64,000 bases of DNA from Novosphingobium sp. FSW06-99 (GTDB lineage: Bacteria > Pseudomonadota > Alphaproteobacteria > Sphingomonadales > Sphingomonadaceae), in contig NZ_KQ954255.1 in the NCBI RefSeq assembly GCF_001519065.1, positions 314,870 to 378,869 of the forward strand, written 5' to 3'. The first letter of the stretch is position 1. Each line of letters starts with the position of its first letter. Below the pieces are notes generated by a model. The model was not told where the DNA came from, ran no database searches, and saw only the letters and a program-made list of their open reading frames with translations. Below are positions 28,212 through 36,365 of the stretch, piece by piece. The translations under genes and the position numbers were made by a program.

Positions 28212-29342
28212 TCAGGCCGCCAGCCGCGCCCCGGCGATATCGGCACCCTGGCGCAGCGCGGCCAGTTTCTTCCAGGTGACTGCCGGGTCGATCTTGCCAT
28301 AGCCGGCAAACGTGCCGAACCCGCAATCGGTGGAGGCGATCACGCGGTCGGCGCCGACAATCGCGGCAAACCGTTCGATGCGCTGGGCCACCAGTTCGGG
28401 GTGTTCGACATAGTTCGAACAGGTGTCGATCAGGCCCGGCGCCAGCACTTTGGTATCGGGTATCCGCGCGTCGGCCCAGACTTTCCATTCGTGTTCGTGG
28501 CGCGGGTTGGCCGCTTCGAACAGCACGGTCGATGGTCGCGCGCCCAGGATCACGTCGATCACGCGTTCGAGCGGAATGTCGTGATCGTGCGGGCCCTCGT
28601 AATTGCCCCAGCACACATGCATGCGCAGCCGTTCGGGCGGCAGATTGGCGGTTGCCGCGTTCAGTGCCTCGACATTGGCGGCGGCGATTTTCACGAATTC
28701 GGCTTCTGACAGATCCTGATACCCGGTGTGGCGCGACATCGCCAGATCGGGGCAATCGAGTTGCAGATCGAACCCGGCGGCGACGATCGCCTCATACTCG
28801 GGGCGCATCGCATCGACCAGATCGGCCAGGTAGGCCTCGTGGCTGGGGTAGAACTGGTTGGGCTGAAACGCGGTGATCAGGCCGGGCGAGGCGGCATTCA
28901 TGAAGCCGCGCACCGGTTTGCCCTCGGTCGCGGCGGAAAACCGGCGGATATCGTCGAGCGCGGGTTGCAGATCGACCAGCCGGACCGGGCCGATGCAGGC
29001 GGCGCGGACAAATTCCTGATCGCCCATCACCGCCGCCAGTTTGCGCCGGAAATCGGGCAGCGGGGCCAGATCGAGCGCGGGTTTGCGTGGCACATCGCCG
29101 CCAAAGCCCGACAGGCGTTCGGTCATATAGGTCGAATAGCCGACTTTGCCGAGTTCGCCATCGCTGACCACGCTGACCCCGACGGCGATCTGCCGGTCGA
29201 CCGCATCGGCCACCGCGGTGGCAACCACGCGGTCGAATTCCGCGGCATCATAAGCCTGGCCATGGTCGCGCGCGAGCAGCAGCGGCACCAGCGCCTCGCC
29301 GCGTGGCAGGCTTCCGACATGCGTGGTGGCGATCGTGCCCAT
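28212..29342 (-). CDS. MetE C-terminal-domain-like zinc methyltransferase
   Basis: 376 residues, about half of a full MetE and lacking its N-terminal barrel. The complete zinc set of MetE is kept: H242-x-C244 in MHVCWGNYEGPH, E276 in VLFEAANPRHE and C340 in STDCGFGTF. THVGSLPR at the N-terminus and VVSDGELGK are family blocks. These short proteins may transfer a methyl group to a thiol such as homocysteine, or act in epoxyalkane:thiol chemistry. It is divergent from the second LigM across palindrome site H. A possible role is to use the methyl group from methyl-THF directly for methionine synthesis. An alternative is thiol-dependent handling of an aromatic intermediate. Confidence 0.82.
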   Translation of the reverse strand: MGTIATTHVGSLPRGEALVPLLLARDHGQAYDAAEFDRVVATAVADAVDRQIAVGVSVVSDGELGKVGYSTYMTERLSGFGGDVPRKPALDLAPLPDFRRKLAAVMGDQEFVRAACIGPVRLVDLQPALDDIRRFSAATEGKPVRGFMNAASPGLITAFQPNQFYPSHEAYLADLVDAMRPEYEAIVAAGFDLQLDCPDLAMSRHTGYQDLSEAEFVKIAAANVEALNAATANLPPERLRMHVCWGNYEGPHDHDIPLERVIDVILGARPSTVLFEAANPRHEHEWKVWADARIPDTKVLAPGLIDTCSNYVEHPELVAQRIERFAAIVGADRVIASTDCGFGTFAGYGKIDPAVTWKKLAALRQGADIAGARLAA

Positions 29343-29382
29343 CGTCGAATGATCCTTCCCGGTCGTGTTTTTCGATCTTGCA

Positions 29383-29405
29383 ATTTGTATGTATTACTAA
29401 CAAAA
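29383..29405. promoter_or_regulatory. Regulon palindrome, site H (MetE-like / ligM paralogue)
   Basis: One of the best copies. Half-sites ATTTGTATGTA and (opposite strand) TTTTGTTAGTA are symmetric about 29394 (10 and 9 of 11 matches). It is 41 bases from the MetE-like start and 63 from the ligM-paralogue start. Confidence 0.75.
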
Positions 29406-29467
29406 CAGCCGGCAAGCGCAAGCGTCGAACCGATGCCGCGATCACACTTTATGGGAGAGAACGGACC

Positions 29468-30871
29468 ATGACCAGCAATCTCGAATCGATCCTGTCCAGC
29501 CTGGGCGACAGCCCCGCCGATCTGGTGACCTGGCTGCGCAACCAGCAGGTCGGGCCCAATGCCTATCCCGGCGTGCCCGCCGAATATACCAACTGGCGTG
29601 ATGAACAGCGCGCGTGGAACGAGGCGTGCGTGCTGTTTAACCAGAGCTATCACATGGCCGAACTGATGGTCGAAGGGCCGGGCGCGTTCGATTTTCTGCA
29701 CGGGCTGGGCATCAACAGCTTCAAGGGGTTCATCCCCGACCGGGCCAAGCAATATGTGCCGGTGACGGCCTATGGCCATGTCATCGGCGATGTGATCCTG
29801 TTTTATCTCGCGCCGGAAAAGTTCAATCTGGTGGGCCGTGCGCCCACGCTCAATTGGCTGATGTTCCACGGCGAAGGGCGCGAAGGCGTCACGCTGACCT
29901 ATGACGAGCGCACCGTGGCGCGTCCCGATCCGGAAAACCGCCGCCATTACCGGTTTCAGTTGCAGGGGCCCAATGCGGCGGCGGTGCTGACAGACGCGAT
30001 GGGGACGACCGCGCCCGATCTGAAATTCTTTCACATGACCTGGATCGAGATCGCGGGCAAAAAAGTCCACGCGCTGCGCCACGGTATGGCCGGGCAGCCG
30101 GGCTATGAACTGATGGGCCCGTTTGAAGACCATGACACGATCCACGCCGCCTTGGTCGCGGCGGGGGCCAACCATGGCCTCGCGCTGGTCGGCGGACGGA
30201 CTTATTCGTCGAACACGCTGGAATCCGGCTGGATTCCCTCCCCTTTGCCGGGGATCTATACTGGCGAGGAAAACCGTGCCTATCGCGAATGGCTGACGGC
30301 CAACCAGTACGAATCGCGCTGTTCGGTCGGCGGCAGCTATGTGCCCGACAGCGTCGAGGGCTATTACACCACGCCGTGGGATCTGGGCTATGGCGCGTTC
30401 GTCAAGTTCGACCACGATTTCATCGGTCGCGAAGCGCTGGAAGCGATCGCTGCCGGGCCGCACCGCAAGAAAGTGACGCTGGCGCTCGACGATGAAGCGG
30501 TGTCAGAGGCGATCTTTGGCCAGTTCGGCCGCGAAGGCCTGCGCCCCAAATATATGGAATTCCCCAGCGCGGTCTATTCGATGCACCAGTTCGACCGGGT
30601 CGAGCGCGACGGGCAACTGATCGGCCTGTCGACCTGGATCGGCTATACGACCAATTACGGCAAGATCGTCACGCTGGCGATGGTCGATCCCGAACACGCC
30701 GAACCGGGCACCGAAATCGATCTGGTGTGGGGCGAACCCGATGGCGGCACGTCAAAGCCGACGGTTGAAAAGCACCGCCAGATCCGCATTCGCGGGGTGG
30801 TTGCCCCGGTGCCCTATTCCGAAGTCGCGCGCACCGCCTATGCGCCAAGCTGGCGCAGCAAGCAGGCCTGA
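29468..30871 (+). CDS. LigM/DesA-family THF-dependent O-demethylase, diverged paralogue
   Basis: 467 residues, GcvT fold. It shares the LigM framework ([85 protein letters not shown]). It differs across the substrate half from the copy at 11.6 kb, for example AELMVEGPGAFDF in place of [13 protein letters not shown]. The sphingomonad family includes DesA for syringate and LigM for vanillate and 3-O-methylgallate. A different methoxy-aromatic substrate is likely, but which one cannot be said. ATG 29468 is used. It has its own palindrome (site H). Confidence 0.9.
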   Translation: MTSNLESILSSLGDSPADLVTWLRNQQVGPNAYPGVPAEYTNWRDEQRAWNEACVLFNQSYHMAELMVEGPGAFDFLHGLGINSFKGFIPDRAKQYVPVTAYGHVIGDVILFYLAPEKFNLVGRAPTLNWLMFHGEGREGVTLTYDERTVARPDPENRRHYRFQLQGPNAAAVLTDAMGTTAPDLKFFHMTWIEIAGKKVHALRHGMAGQPGYELMGPFEDHDTIHAALVAAGANHGLALVGGRTYSSNTLESGWIPSPLPGIYTGEENRAYREWLTANQYESRCSVGGSYVPDSVEGYYTTPWDLGYGAFVKFDHDFIGREALEAIAAGPHRKKVTLALDDEAVSEAIFGQFGREGLRPKYMEFPSAVYSMHQFDRVERDGQLIGLSTWIGYTTNYGKIVTLAMVDPEHAEPGTEIDLVWGEPDGGTSKPTVEKHRQIRIRGVVAPVPYSEVARTAYAPSWRSKQA

Positions 30872-30920
30872 AAATGTTCGGGCCGGGCAAGGGTATTGCT
30901 TGCCTTTGTCCGGCCGCGAG

Positions 30921-30943
30921 CATAGGTATAATTCATAACAAAT
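30921..30943. promoter_or_regulatory. Possible regulon palindrome, site I, degenerate
   Basis: The right half on the opposite strand reads ATTTGTTATGA (6 of 11). The left half CATAGGTATAA is weak and fits better with one base less spacing. It is 38 bases before the NTF2-like start. It is included because it is in the expected place and shares ATTTGTTAT with sites E and J. Confidence 0.4.
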
Positions 30944-30980
30944 GGTACGGTTGAAACCGATACCGGTGGAGAGGATACCC

Positions 30981-31691
30981 ATGACAGACCTGACGGCACT
31001 GGTGGCGCGGATCGAACGGCTCGAACACGACCTGGGCGTGGCGCAGGACATCGAGGCGATCCGCAAGCTGCAGTACACCTATGGCTATTTCATCGACAAA
31101 TCGCAGTACAACGAAACCGTCGACCTGTTTTCCGATGATGGCGAAGTGTGGTTCCTGGGCGGCATCTATCGCGGCAAGGCGGGGGTCAAACGGCTCTATA
31201 TCGACCGCTTCCAGACCAATTTCACCAGTGGCCACAATGGTCCGCGCTATGGCTGGCTGCTTGATCATCCGCAGTTGCAGGTGGTCATCGATGTTGCCCC
31301 CGATCGCCAGACCGCGACCGTGCGCGGACGTTCGATGATGCAGGCGGGCCTGCACGAAACCGCCGAGGGCAACCAGCGCGCGTGGTGGGAAGGCGGCCTT
31401 TACGACAACCGCTATGTGCGTGAAGACGGCGTGTGGAAAATCGCCCGGCTGGGCTATTTTCCGTTCTGGCACGGCAGTTTTGCCGAAGGCTGGGCCAAGA
31501 CGCCGATCGATTATATCCCGATGACAAAGACTCTCTATCCAGAAGATCCGCTGGGCCCAGATGCCTTTGTCGACCCGCTGCCGCGCCTGTGGCCCGCCAC
31601 CGACATTGTGCCGTTCCCATATCCGCACCCGGTAACCGGCGCACCGATCGTATGCGACAACAGCCGCGCCCGCGAAGGGTTCGAGGATTGA
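30981..31691 (+). CDS. Large NTF2-like protein, diarylpropane/phenylcoumaran lyase candidate
   Basis: 236 residues from ATG 30981 (GGAGAGGATACCC before it). It is a paralogue of the 26-kb gene: an N-terminal helix, then IRKLQYTYGYFIDKSQ, ETVDLFSDDGEVWFLGGIYRGKAGVKRLY, WLLDHPQLQVVIDVAPD and WEGGLYDNRYVREDGVWKIARLGY. The C-terminal half beyond residue 165 is rich in prolines and aromatics and differs between the two. LdpA/PcfL-type formaldehyde-releasing lyases belong to this fold. Two copies may act on different dimers (beta-1 against beta-5) or on different stereoisomers. Not proven by active-site comparison. Confidence 0.72.
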   Translation: MTDLTALVARIERLEHDLGVAQDIEAIRKLQYTYGYFIDKSQYNETVDLFSDDGEVWFLGGIYRGKAGVKRLYIDRFQTNFTSGHNGPRYGWLLDHPQLQVVIDVAPDRQTATVRGRSMMQAGLHETAEGNQRAWWEGGLYDNRYVREDGVWKIARLGYFPFWHGSFAEGWAKTPIDYIPMTKTLYPEDPLGPDAFVDPLPRLWPATDIVPFPYPHPVTGAPIVCDNSRAREGFED

Positions 31692-31696
31692 CTTAG

Positions 31697-31784
31697 CCCC
31701 TCCCCGTGCGGGGAGGGGTTGGGGGAGGGGTGTGCGGCGCCCGATCAGGGCCTTCCCTCAAGGCCGGGCGTCGCACCCTTTTCA
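31697..31784. repeat. Compound GC-rich intergenic hairpin
   Basis: A 9-bp perfect stem CCCCTCCCC/GGGGAGGGG (31697-31718) is followed by TTGGGGGAGGGG. A second inverted repeat (GGGTGTGCGGCGCCC with GGGCGTCGCACCC, 31727 to about 31782) comes next. The first unit is nearly identical to that at 51.9 kb, so this is a dispersed intergenic element. It may end transcription of the NTF2-like gene. Confidence 0.6.
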
Positions 31785-31817
31785 GACCCTGACGGACAAG
31801 CGCAACAAGGCATTGGC

Positions 31818-32231
31818 ATGAGCGAACAGAGCGAACCGGACTTTGCCACCCTGTTGGCCGAACGCGCGATCGAGCGGTTGATCATCGACTATGCCGCGCT
31901 CAACGATGCGGGCGACTGGGAGACGCTGGCCGCGCTCTATCTGCCCGACGGGCGGATGAGCAGGCCAACTGCGCCCGAGGTGTTCATCACCGGGCGCGCC
32001 GAAATCCTGGCCGCGTTCGCCGCGCGGCCGCGCCGCGTGGCGCGGCATATCATCGCCAATCTGCGCGTGACGGTCACTGGCGACACCGCCACCGCAACCA
32101 GCCAGATCCTGCTGTTTACCGCGCCCGCCGCGCCACCGCTGGTGGGCACATATCACGACCGGCTGGCCCGCACGCCTGCGGGCTGGCGCTTTGCCGAGCG
32201 CGCCGGAAGCCTGGATTTTCCGCCAACCTGA
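31818..32231 (+). CDS. Small SnoaL/NTF2-like protein
   Basis: 137 residues, no signal peptide. It has a single SnoaL-like domain: LAERAIERLIIDYAALNDAGDWETLAALYLPDGRMSRP, ITGRAEILAAFAARP, RHIIANLRVTVTGDTATATS and YHDRLARTPAGWRFAERAG. The pattern is of the SnoaL_4 type that includes scytalone dehydratase-like and ring-hydroxylating dioxygenase beta-like proteins. It precedes a CmcJ-like gene by 11 bases and is probably co-transcribed with it and with DUF3237. Function is not known. Confidence 0.78.
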   Translation: MSEQSEPDFATLLAERAIERLIIDYAALNDAGDWETLAALYLPDGRMSRPTAPEVFITGRAEILAAFAARPRRVARHIIANLRVTVTGDTATATSQILLFTAPAAPPLVGTYHDRLARTPAGWRFAERAGSLDFPPT

Positions 32232-32242
32232 AAGCGCGCGCG

Positions 32243-33109
32243 ATGCCGAATGTGCCGAGCCAGCCCTTGCCCGAAGTCGCCGTGCAGATCACCTATCTGC
32301 TGCCGACCAGCCGGATCAACCGGCGGTTCTGGGCGCCTGGCGAGGAATACAACACCGGCGTCTATGCCCCCTATGACGTGACGATCCGCAATGCGCGGCT
32401 GGCCGGGCCGTTCACGGCCGACCGGCACGGGTTCTGCCTGGCCAGCCATCCCACCGCGATCACCGACTGGGACACCAATTATGGTCCCGACAGCGCCTAT
32501 GCCGCCGAAGTGGTGGCGGCGGTGCGCGGCCTGACCGGGGCCGATCTGGTCGTGCCGATGGGCGGCATGGTGCGCACATCGGGGTTGACCAGCGCGATGA
32601 TGCAGCCCCCGGCGGCAGAGGCGCATGTCGATTTCACCACGCGTTCCGCACAGATGGTTGCCGAACGGGTCTATCGCAAGGCGCGGCCCGAGGGTGCGGG
32701 CTATGACCGGTTCATCTGCTTTTCGCTGTGGCGCGCATTGTCTCCGCCGCCGCAGGACATGCCGCTGGCGCTGTGCGAAGCGGGCAGCGTGCGCGATGAT
32801 GAAGGCACCGCCAACACCAAAGTCGATGTCGATGCGATCCCCACCGGCGATGCGCTGTTCGCGCCGATCGCCGGCGAAGAGGATATGGTGGCGGCCACCA
32901 TCTTTCACCATTCGCCCGACCATCGCTGGTGGTTTTTCCCCGACATGACGCCCGACGAAGTGATTTTCATCAAGTTCCACGATTCCGATCACAGCCGCGC
33001 CTGGCGCGCGCCGCACACCGCGTTTCGCGATGTGTCGCGGCCCGATGCGGTCGAACGGCGCAGCATGGAATTTCGCGGCGTGGCCTATTTCACCCGGGAT
33101 GCGTCATGA
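32243..33109 (+). CDS. CmcJ/NvfI-like putative Fe(II)/2-oxoglutarate oxygenase
   Basis: 288 residues of the CmcJ / GA4-desaturase-like family. A metal triad H-x-D...H can be placed at H128-V-D130 (AHVDFTTR) and H258 (APHTAF), with R262 as a candidate 2-oxoglutarate anchor. RFICFSLWRALSPPPQDMPLALCEAGSV is the family core. Known relatives are mostly fungal or actinobacterial tailoring oxygenases; examples from aromatic catabolism are not known to me. Its stop overlaps the DUF3237 start by 4 bases, so the two are translationally coupled. A paralogue lies at 36.8 kb. The reaction is unknown; hydroxylation, desaturation or O-dealkylation would all fit the fold. Confidence 0.72.
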   Translation: MPNVPSQPLPEVAVQITYLLPTSRINRRFWAPGEEYNTGVYAPYDVTIRNARLAGPFTADRHGFCLASHPTAITDWDTNYGPDSAYAAEVVAAVRGLTGADLVVPMGGMVRTSGLTSAMMQPPAAEAHVDFTTRSAQMVAERVYRKARPEGAGYDRFICFSLWRALSPPPQDMPLALCEAGSVRDDEGTANTKVDVDAIPTGDALFAPIAGEEDMVAATIFHHSPDHRWWFFPDMTPDEVIFIKFHDSDHSRAWRAPHTAFRDVSRPDAVERRSMEFRGVAYFTRDAS

Positions 33110-33603
33110 CCTTTTCGACGCTCGACCAACCACGCCTGGAATTCGTGTTCGAATGCCGGCTGATGTTCACCCGCGTGTTCGCCATCCCCCATGTGCCCGA
33201 TGGCGGGTTCCGCTCGGCGGTGCTGGTCGATGAAGGGCATTTCGAAGGGCCCGGCTTTCGGGGCCGCGCAGTGCCCAATTCGGGCGGCGACTATGCCCAT
33301 TTCCGCGCCGACGACACCGCCGTGTTCGACGCGCGCTATCTGCTCGAAGTCGATGACGGCACGCTGATCTATATGCAGAACCGTGGTTTTCTGTGGGGCA
33401 GGGCGGCCGACGCGATGGCCCGCCTGCGCGCCTGGGCCTTCGAAGGCGGGCCACCCGTGGCACATGGCGACTATTACCTGCGCGCCCAGCCCAGCTTTGA
33501 AACGCCCAAAGGCCGCCACGACTGGATGACCCGCCACGTGTTCGTCGGCGTGGGCGAACGCAAGCCCGATGGTAATCTGGTGCGGTATTATGCGCTGACC
33601 TGA
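33106..33603 (+). CDS. DUF3237 family protein, second copy
   Basis: 165 residues. The DUF3237 blocks are FECRLMFTRVFAIPHVPDGGFRSAVLVDEGHFEGPGFRGRAVPNSGGDY, YLLEVDDGTLIYMQNRGFLWG, DYYLRAQPSFETPKGRHDWMTRHVFVGVG. The layout equals the copy at 21.5 kb, including IQIRNRG/IYMQNRG and DYYF/DYYL. Its ATG overlaps the CmcJ-like stop (ATGA). Both copies are 4-base coupled to an oxygenase gene of a different family, which suggests an accessory or follow-up enzyme for oxygenase products. Confidence 0.85.
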   Translation: MTFSTLDQPRLEFVFECRLMFTRVFAIPHVPDGGFRSAVLVDEGHFEGPGFRGRAVPNSGGDYAHFRADDTAVFDARYLLEVDDGTLIYMQNRGFLWGRAADAMARLRAWAFEGGPPVAHGDYYLRAQPSFETPKGRHDWMTRHVFVGVGERKPDGNLVRYYALT

Positions 33604-33649
33604 GCCGCGAAGTTGCCGGGGCGCGAATTTCATCGCACCCCATTCCCTT

Positions 33650-33837
33650 CGTCATGCCGGACCTGATCCGGCATCCAACCTGAGGCCAGGTGGAGGACTT
33701 TCACCGGAGCGACACAGTTCTCCTCTGTCGCGGCCAATTCCGGTTGGCAGGATTTGGCGTAGAGGCCTGCAGCATGCGCAACCGCCAGCAGTATCGCGCT
33801 ACGGCGTGCTGGATGCCGGATGAAGTCCGGCATGACG
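33650..33837. repeat. Pair of inverted REP-like hairpins
   Basis: The 27-base unit at 33650-33676 (core TGCCGGA...TCCGGCA) and the unit at 33811-33837 are reverse complements at 25 of 27 positions, and each is itself a hairpin. Together they fill the 246-base gap between the convergent DUF3237 and NAD-binding protein genes. CGTCATGCCGGA-type repeats are common dispersed elements in proteobacteria. They could act as a double terminator. Nothing else is seen in the gap. Confidence 0.65.
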
Positions 33838-33849
33838 TGCCGGGCGGGA

Positions 33850-34773
33850 TCAGCGCGCCGCTGCGCGCAGCATGGCCACGTTCGCCTCGATCATCTGCCG
33901 CGTGCTGCGCGCGGGTCGGCCAAGCAATGCGGCAACGTGATCGCTGCGGATGGCGAGGAACCCTTCGCGGATCGCCTGGCCAAAGGTGACCATATCGTCG
34001 CTGTTCCACGGGATGCCGTCCACCGACTGGTCATCGACCGGGCGGCGGGGAATGCCCATGGCGTCGAACAGCGCATATTGGGCCGCATCGTCGATTGTGC
34101 GATAAGTCAGCGGCACGCCAGTGATCCCGGCCATCAGCGCGGTGACCTCGGCAAATGTCTGCAAGTCGGGCCCGGTGATGTCATACGTTCGGCCTGCATG
34201 GCCTTCGCCGGTCAGCACGGCGGCGGCGCATAATGCGCAATCCTCGCGCCACACCATTGCTTCGCGGCCGTGCCCGGCGTTGCTGATCCATTCGCGGCTG
34301 GCCATCACGGCGGGGCCGGCCATCACGATCATTGCATCGGCGTAATGGGCATCGCGCAGCATTGTCCAGCGCAGCCCGCTGGCCTTGATCAGGCGTTCGG
34401 TCTCGCTGTGGTCGTGGCGCACTTCGGCGGGGTTGGCGGGATCGTCGATGCCGATGAAGCTGGTATAGACCAGATGGGACACCCCTGCCGCCACCGCCGC
34501 ATCGATCGCCGCCCGGTGCTGCACCACCCGCGCCCCGACGCGCGTGCCCGATATCAGCAACAGGCGTTCGGCCCCCGCAAACGCAGGCGCAAGCGATTCG
34601 GGCCGGTCATAATCGCCAGGCCGCACGGTGCAGCCGCGCGCGGCATAGTCGGCCAGCCGCTCGGGCCTGCGCGTCATCAGGATCAGGTCGGCCGCGCGCC
34701 CGGCGGCGATCAACGCCTCGATCACGATCCGGCCATAGTGGCCCGATGCGCCGGTGATGGCAATGCGGGTCAT
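33850..34773 (-). CDS. NmrA-like NAD(P)-binding oxidoreductase (atypical SDR)
   Basis: 307 residues. The N-terminal Rossmann motif is MTRIAITGASGHYG, followed by LMTRRPERL, GDYDRPESL, LLISG, HLVYTSFIGID and LRDAHYADAM. There is no YxxxK pair, as in NmrA/QorB-type atypical SDRs that reduce quinones or serve as redox sensors. The ATG at 34773 overlaps the stop of carotenoid-oxygenase copy 2 by 4 bases, so it is co-translated with it. It could reduce a quinone methide or a quinone from phenol oxidation. That is inference. Confidence 0.85.
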   Translation of the reverse strand: MTRIAITGASGHYGRIVIEALIAAGRAADLILMTRRPERLADYAARGCTVRPGDYDRPESLAPAFAGAERLLLISGTRVGARVVQHRAAIDAAVAAGVSHLVYTSFIGIDDPANPAEVRHDHSETERLIKASGLRWTMLRDAHYADAMIVMAGPAVMASREWISNAGHGREAMVWREDCALCAAAVLTGEGHAGRTYDITGPDLQTFAEVTALMAGITGVPLTYRTIDDAAQYALFDAMGIPRRPVDDQSVDGIPWNSDDMVTFGQAIREGFLAIRSDHVAALLGRPARSTRQMIEANVAMLRAAAR

Positions 34774-36239
34774 GCCGGGCCCCCCACCCACCAGCCGTGG
34801 ACTTGCGGGCGCAGGCGGTGCGGCATCGTGACCCTGGCCACCGGCCCGGCGCCGATCCGCCCCGCATCGATGATCCAGCACTCGTGGCTGAACGCGTCGG
34901 GCCCGTGCTGGTGATCGACCACCGTTACCAGCCAGCCCTGATGCCCCGGTTCGGCGGCGGGCACATGCACCGGCTCGTTGAAGCAACTGCCCATCGACAG
35001 CGCCAGCGCCTGCGGTGGGCCGCCGGTGAAATCGAGCCGCAGCAGCATGTCGAACATCGCCCCGACCGGGCCGCCCATGACCGGGGGGCCGCGCCGTTCG
35101 GGGTTCATCGTCAGCATCCAGGCATGGTCATATGCGCGCCCCTGCCGGTCGGCGGGGATCACCGGAAAATCGCCCGGCGGGCCGATCACGGTTTCACGGA
35201 TGGCATCATCGGCGCCGTTTGGATCGACGCTCCAGCGCGCCAGCCGTCCGTTGAGATCGCTCTGGTCGATGGCGATGCCCGATGCCGCGCGGATGAACGG
35301 AAAGGCGTTGGAATCCGACAGGCACTGGTCGAAATGGATCACGCCTGCCGCATCCTCGAACGCGTTCATCATGTGATAGCACGACACGCCTTTGGGCCCG
35401 CGAAACCAGCGGATCTGCGCCACATCGCCATAACGCGGCATCACCCCCAGCCAGCTATCCTGATCCTGATCATGCACCCAGTGATCGCCGCCCGCCTGCA
35501 ACCGCGCCAGATCGGCGCTGGTGGGATAGATCGGAAACAGCACATGATGCGCGGTGATCGCAAAATCGTGCATCATCGCGCAATAGGGCGCATCGAACCA
35601 CTGTTCGCGCACCAGATGACCGTCGCGATCGATCACCAGATAGGCCACCGTCGGACTGGCCAGCCCTGCCGCCTCATACCCAAACGCAAACATCTCGCCA
35701 GTCGCCGGATCGATACGGACATGCGCGGTGAACGTTTCGGACCGCAGCGCGCCACCGAAATCATACGATCCCAGCGTTTCCAGCGTCACCGGATCGACCT
35801 GATAGGGCCGTCCCTCCTCCTTGGTCAGCAACAGGCGCCCAGCGTGCCACACCGGGGTGGTGTTGGCGACCGTGCGGTCGATGCCCGCCGCTTCGGGCTT
35901 GTCGGTATAGGGGTTGCGATATTTGCCGAACAGCGCGCGCCCTGCGGCGCGCTCGGCCAGATGGCGCGCGGTGCCGACATAGCGGATCGCGGTCGACACT
36001 TTGCCATCGGCAAAGCGGATCGCCGAAACCATGCCATCGGCCGACAGGATCGCCCCGGCATCGCTGACAAACGGCGGATAGGCGGGATCGGGCACCGCAC
36101 GAAAGAATGTGCCGCAAACATCGGCGGGGATTGCGCCGGTGACGGGCAGATCGTCCACCGCATATTCGGCGCGTTGCGGGGTGTTGAGCCCCACATAGTT
36201 CGGCTCTTGCGGAAAACCGCCCTGTTCGCCTGCGGCCAT
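34770..36239 (-). CDS. Carotenoid-oxygenase family, probable lignostilbene dioxygenase, second copy
   Basis: 489 residues, the same length as the copy at 22 kb. The four iron histidines are H173 (FTAHVRID), H224 (MMHDFAIT), H289 (CYHMMNAF) and H481 (VHGWWVG). ATG 36239 has GGAGAGGG 4 bases upstream. It shares FGKYRNPYTD, VANTTPVW and MPRYGD with family members that cleave stilbenoids. The copy is well diverged from the first and likely has another substrate range, as the several LSD isozymes of sphingomonads do. It is co-translated with the NmrA-like protein. Confidence 0.88.
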   Translation of the reverse strand: MAAGEQGGFPQEPNYVGLNTPQRAEYAVDDLPVTGAIPADVCGTFFRAVPDPAYPPFVSDAGAILSADGMVSAIRFADGKVSTAIRYVGTARHLAERAAGRALFGKYRNPYTDKPEAAGIDRTVANTTPVWHAGRLLLTKEEGRPYQVDPVTLETLGSYDFGGALRSETFTAHVRIDPATGEMFAFGYEAAGLASPTVAYLVIDRDGHLVREQWFDAPYCAMMHDFAITAHHVLFPIYPTSADLARLQAGGDHWVHDQDQDSWLGVMPRYGDVAQIRWFRGPKGVSCYHMMNAFEDAAGVIHFDQCLSDSNAFPFIRAASGIAIDQSDLNGRLARWSVDPNGADDAIRETVIGPPGDFPVIPADRQGRAYDHAWMLTMNPERRGPPVMGGPVGAMFDMLLRLDFTGGPPQALALSMGSCFNEPVHVPAAEPGHQGWLVTVVDHQHGPDAFSHECWIIDAGRIGAGPVARVTMPHRLRPQVHGWWVGGPA

Positions 36240-36261
36240 CGACCCTCTCCACATTTATAAC

Positions 36262-36272
36262 ATTTGTTATCG
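36262..36272. promoter_or_regulatory. Isolated half-site J upstream of the second oxygenase
   Basis: ATTTGTTATCG lies 23 bases upstream of the oxygenase start and shares ATTTGTTAT with sites E and I. The partner half is not convincing, so this may be chance in an AT-rich promoter. Confidence 0.25.
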
Positions 36273-36312
36273 TTTCGGAGATTTCGCGGCATATTGCAAG
36301 ACCGGAAACGCA

Positions 36313-36341
36313 AACGGCCCGGTGTTGCGCACCGGGCCGTT
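36313..36341 (-). terminator. Hairpin downstream of the EF-hand gene
   Basis: AACGGCCCGGTG pairs perfectly with CACCGGGCCGTT around a TTGCG loop (12-bp stem). It begins 25 bases past the EF-hand stop on the minus strand. There is no long U run. It separates that gene from the catabolic oxygenase promoter. Confidence 0.65.
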
Positions 36342-36365
36342 GCAGGTTTTGCGGGGGGAAGGGGC

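Noticed and set aside
36262..36272. Counting site J as a full regulon palindrome
   Set aside because: The partner half matches the consensus at only 4 of 11 positions. It is kept as an isolated half-site at low confidence.
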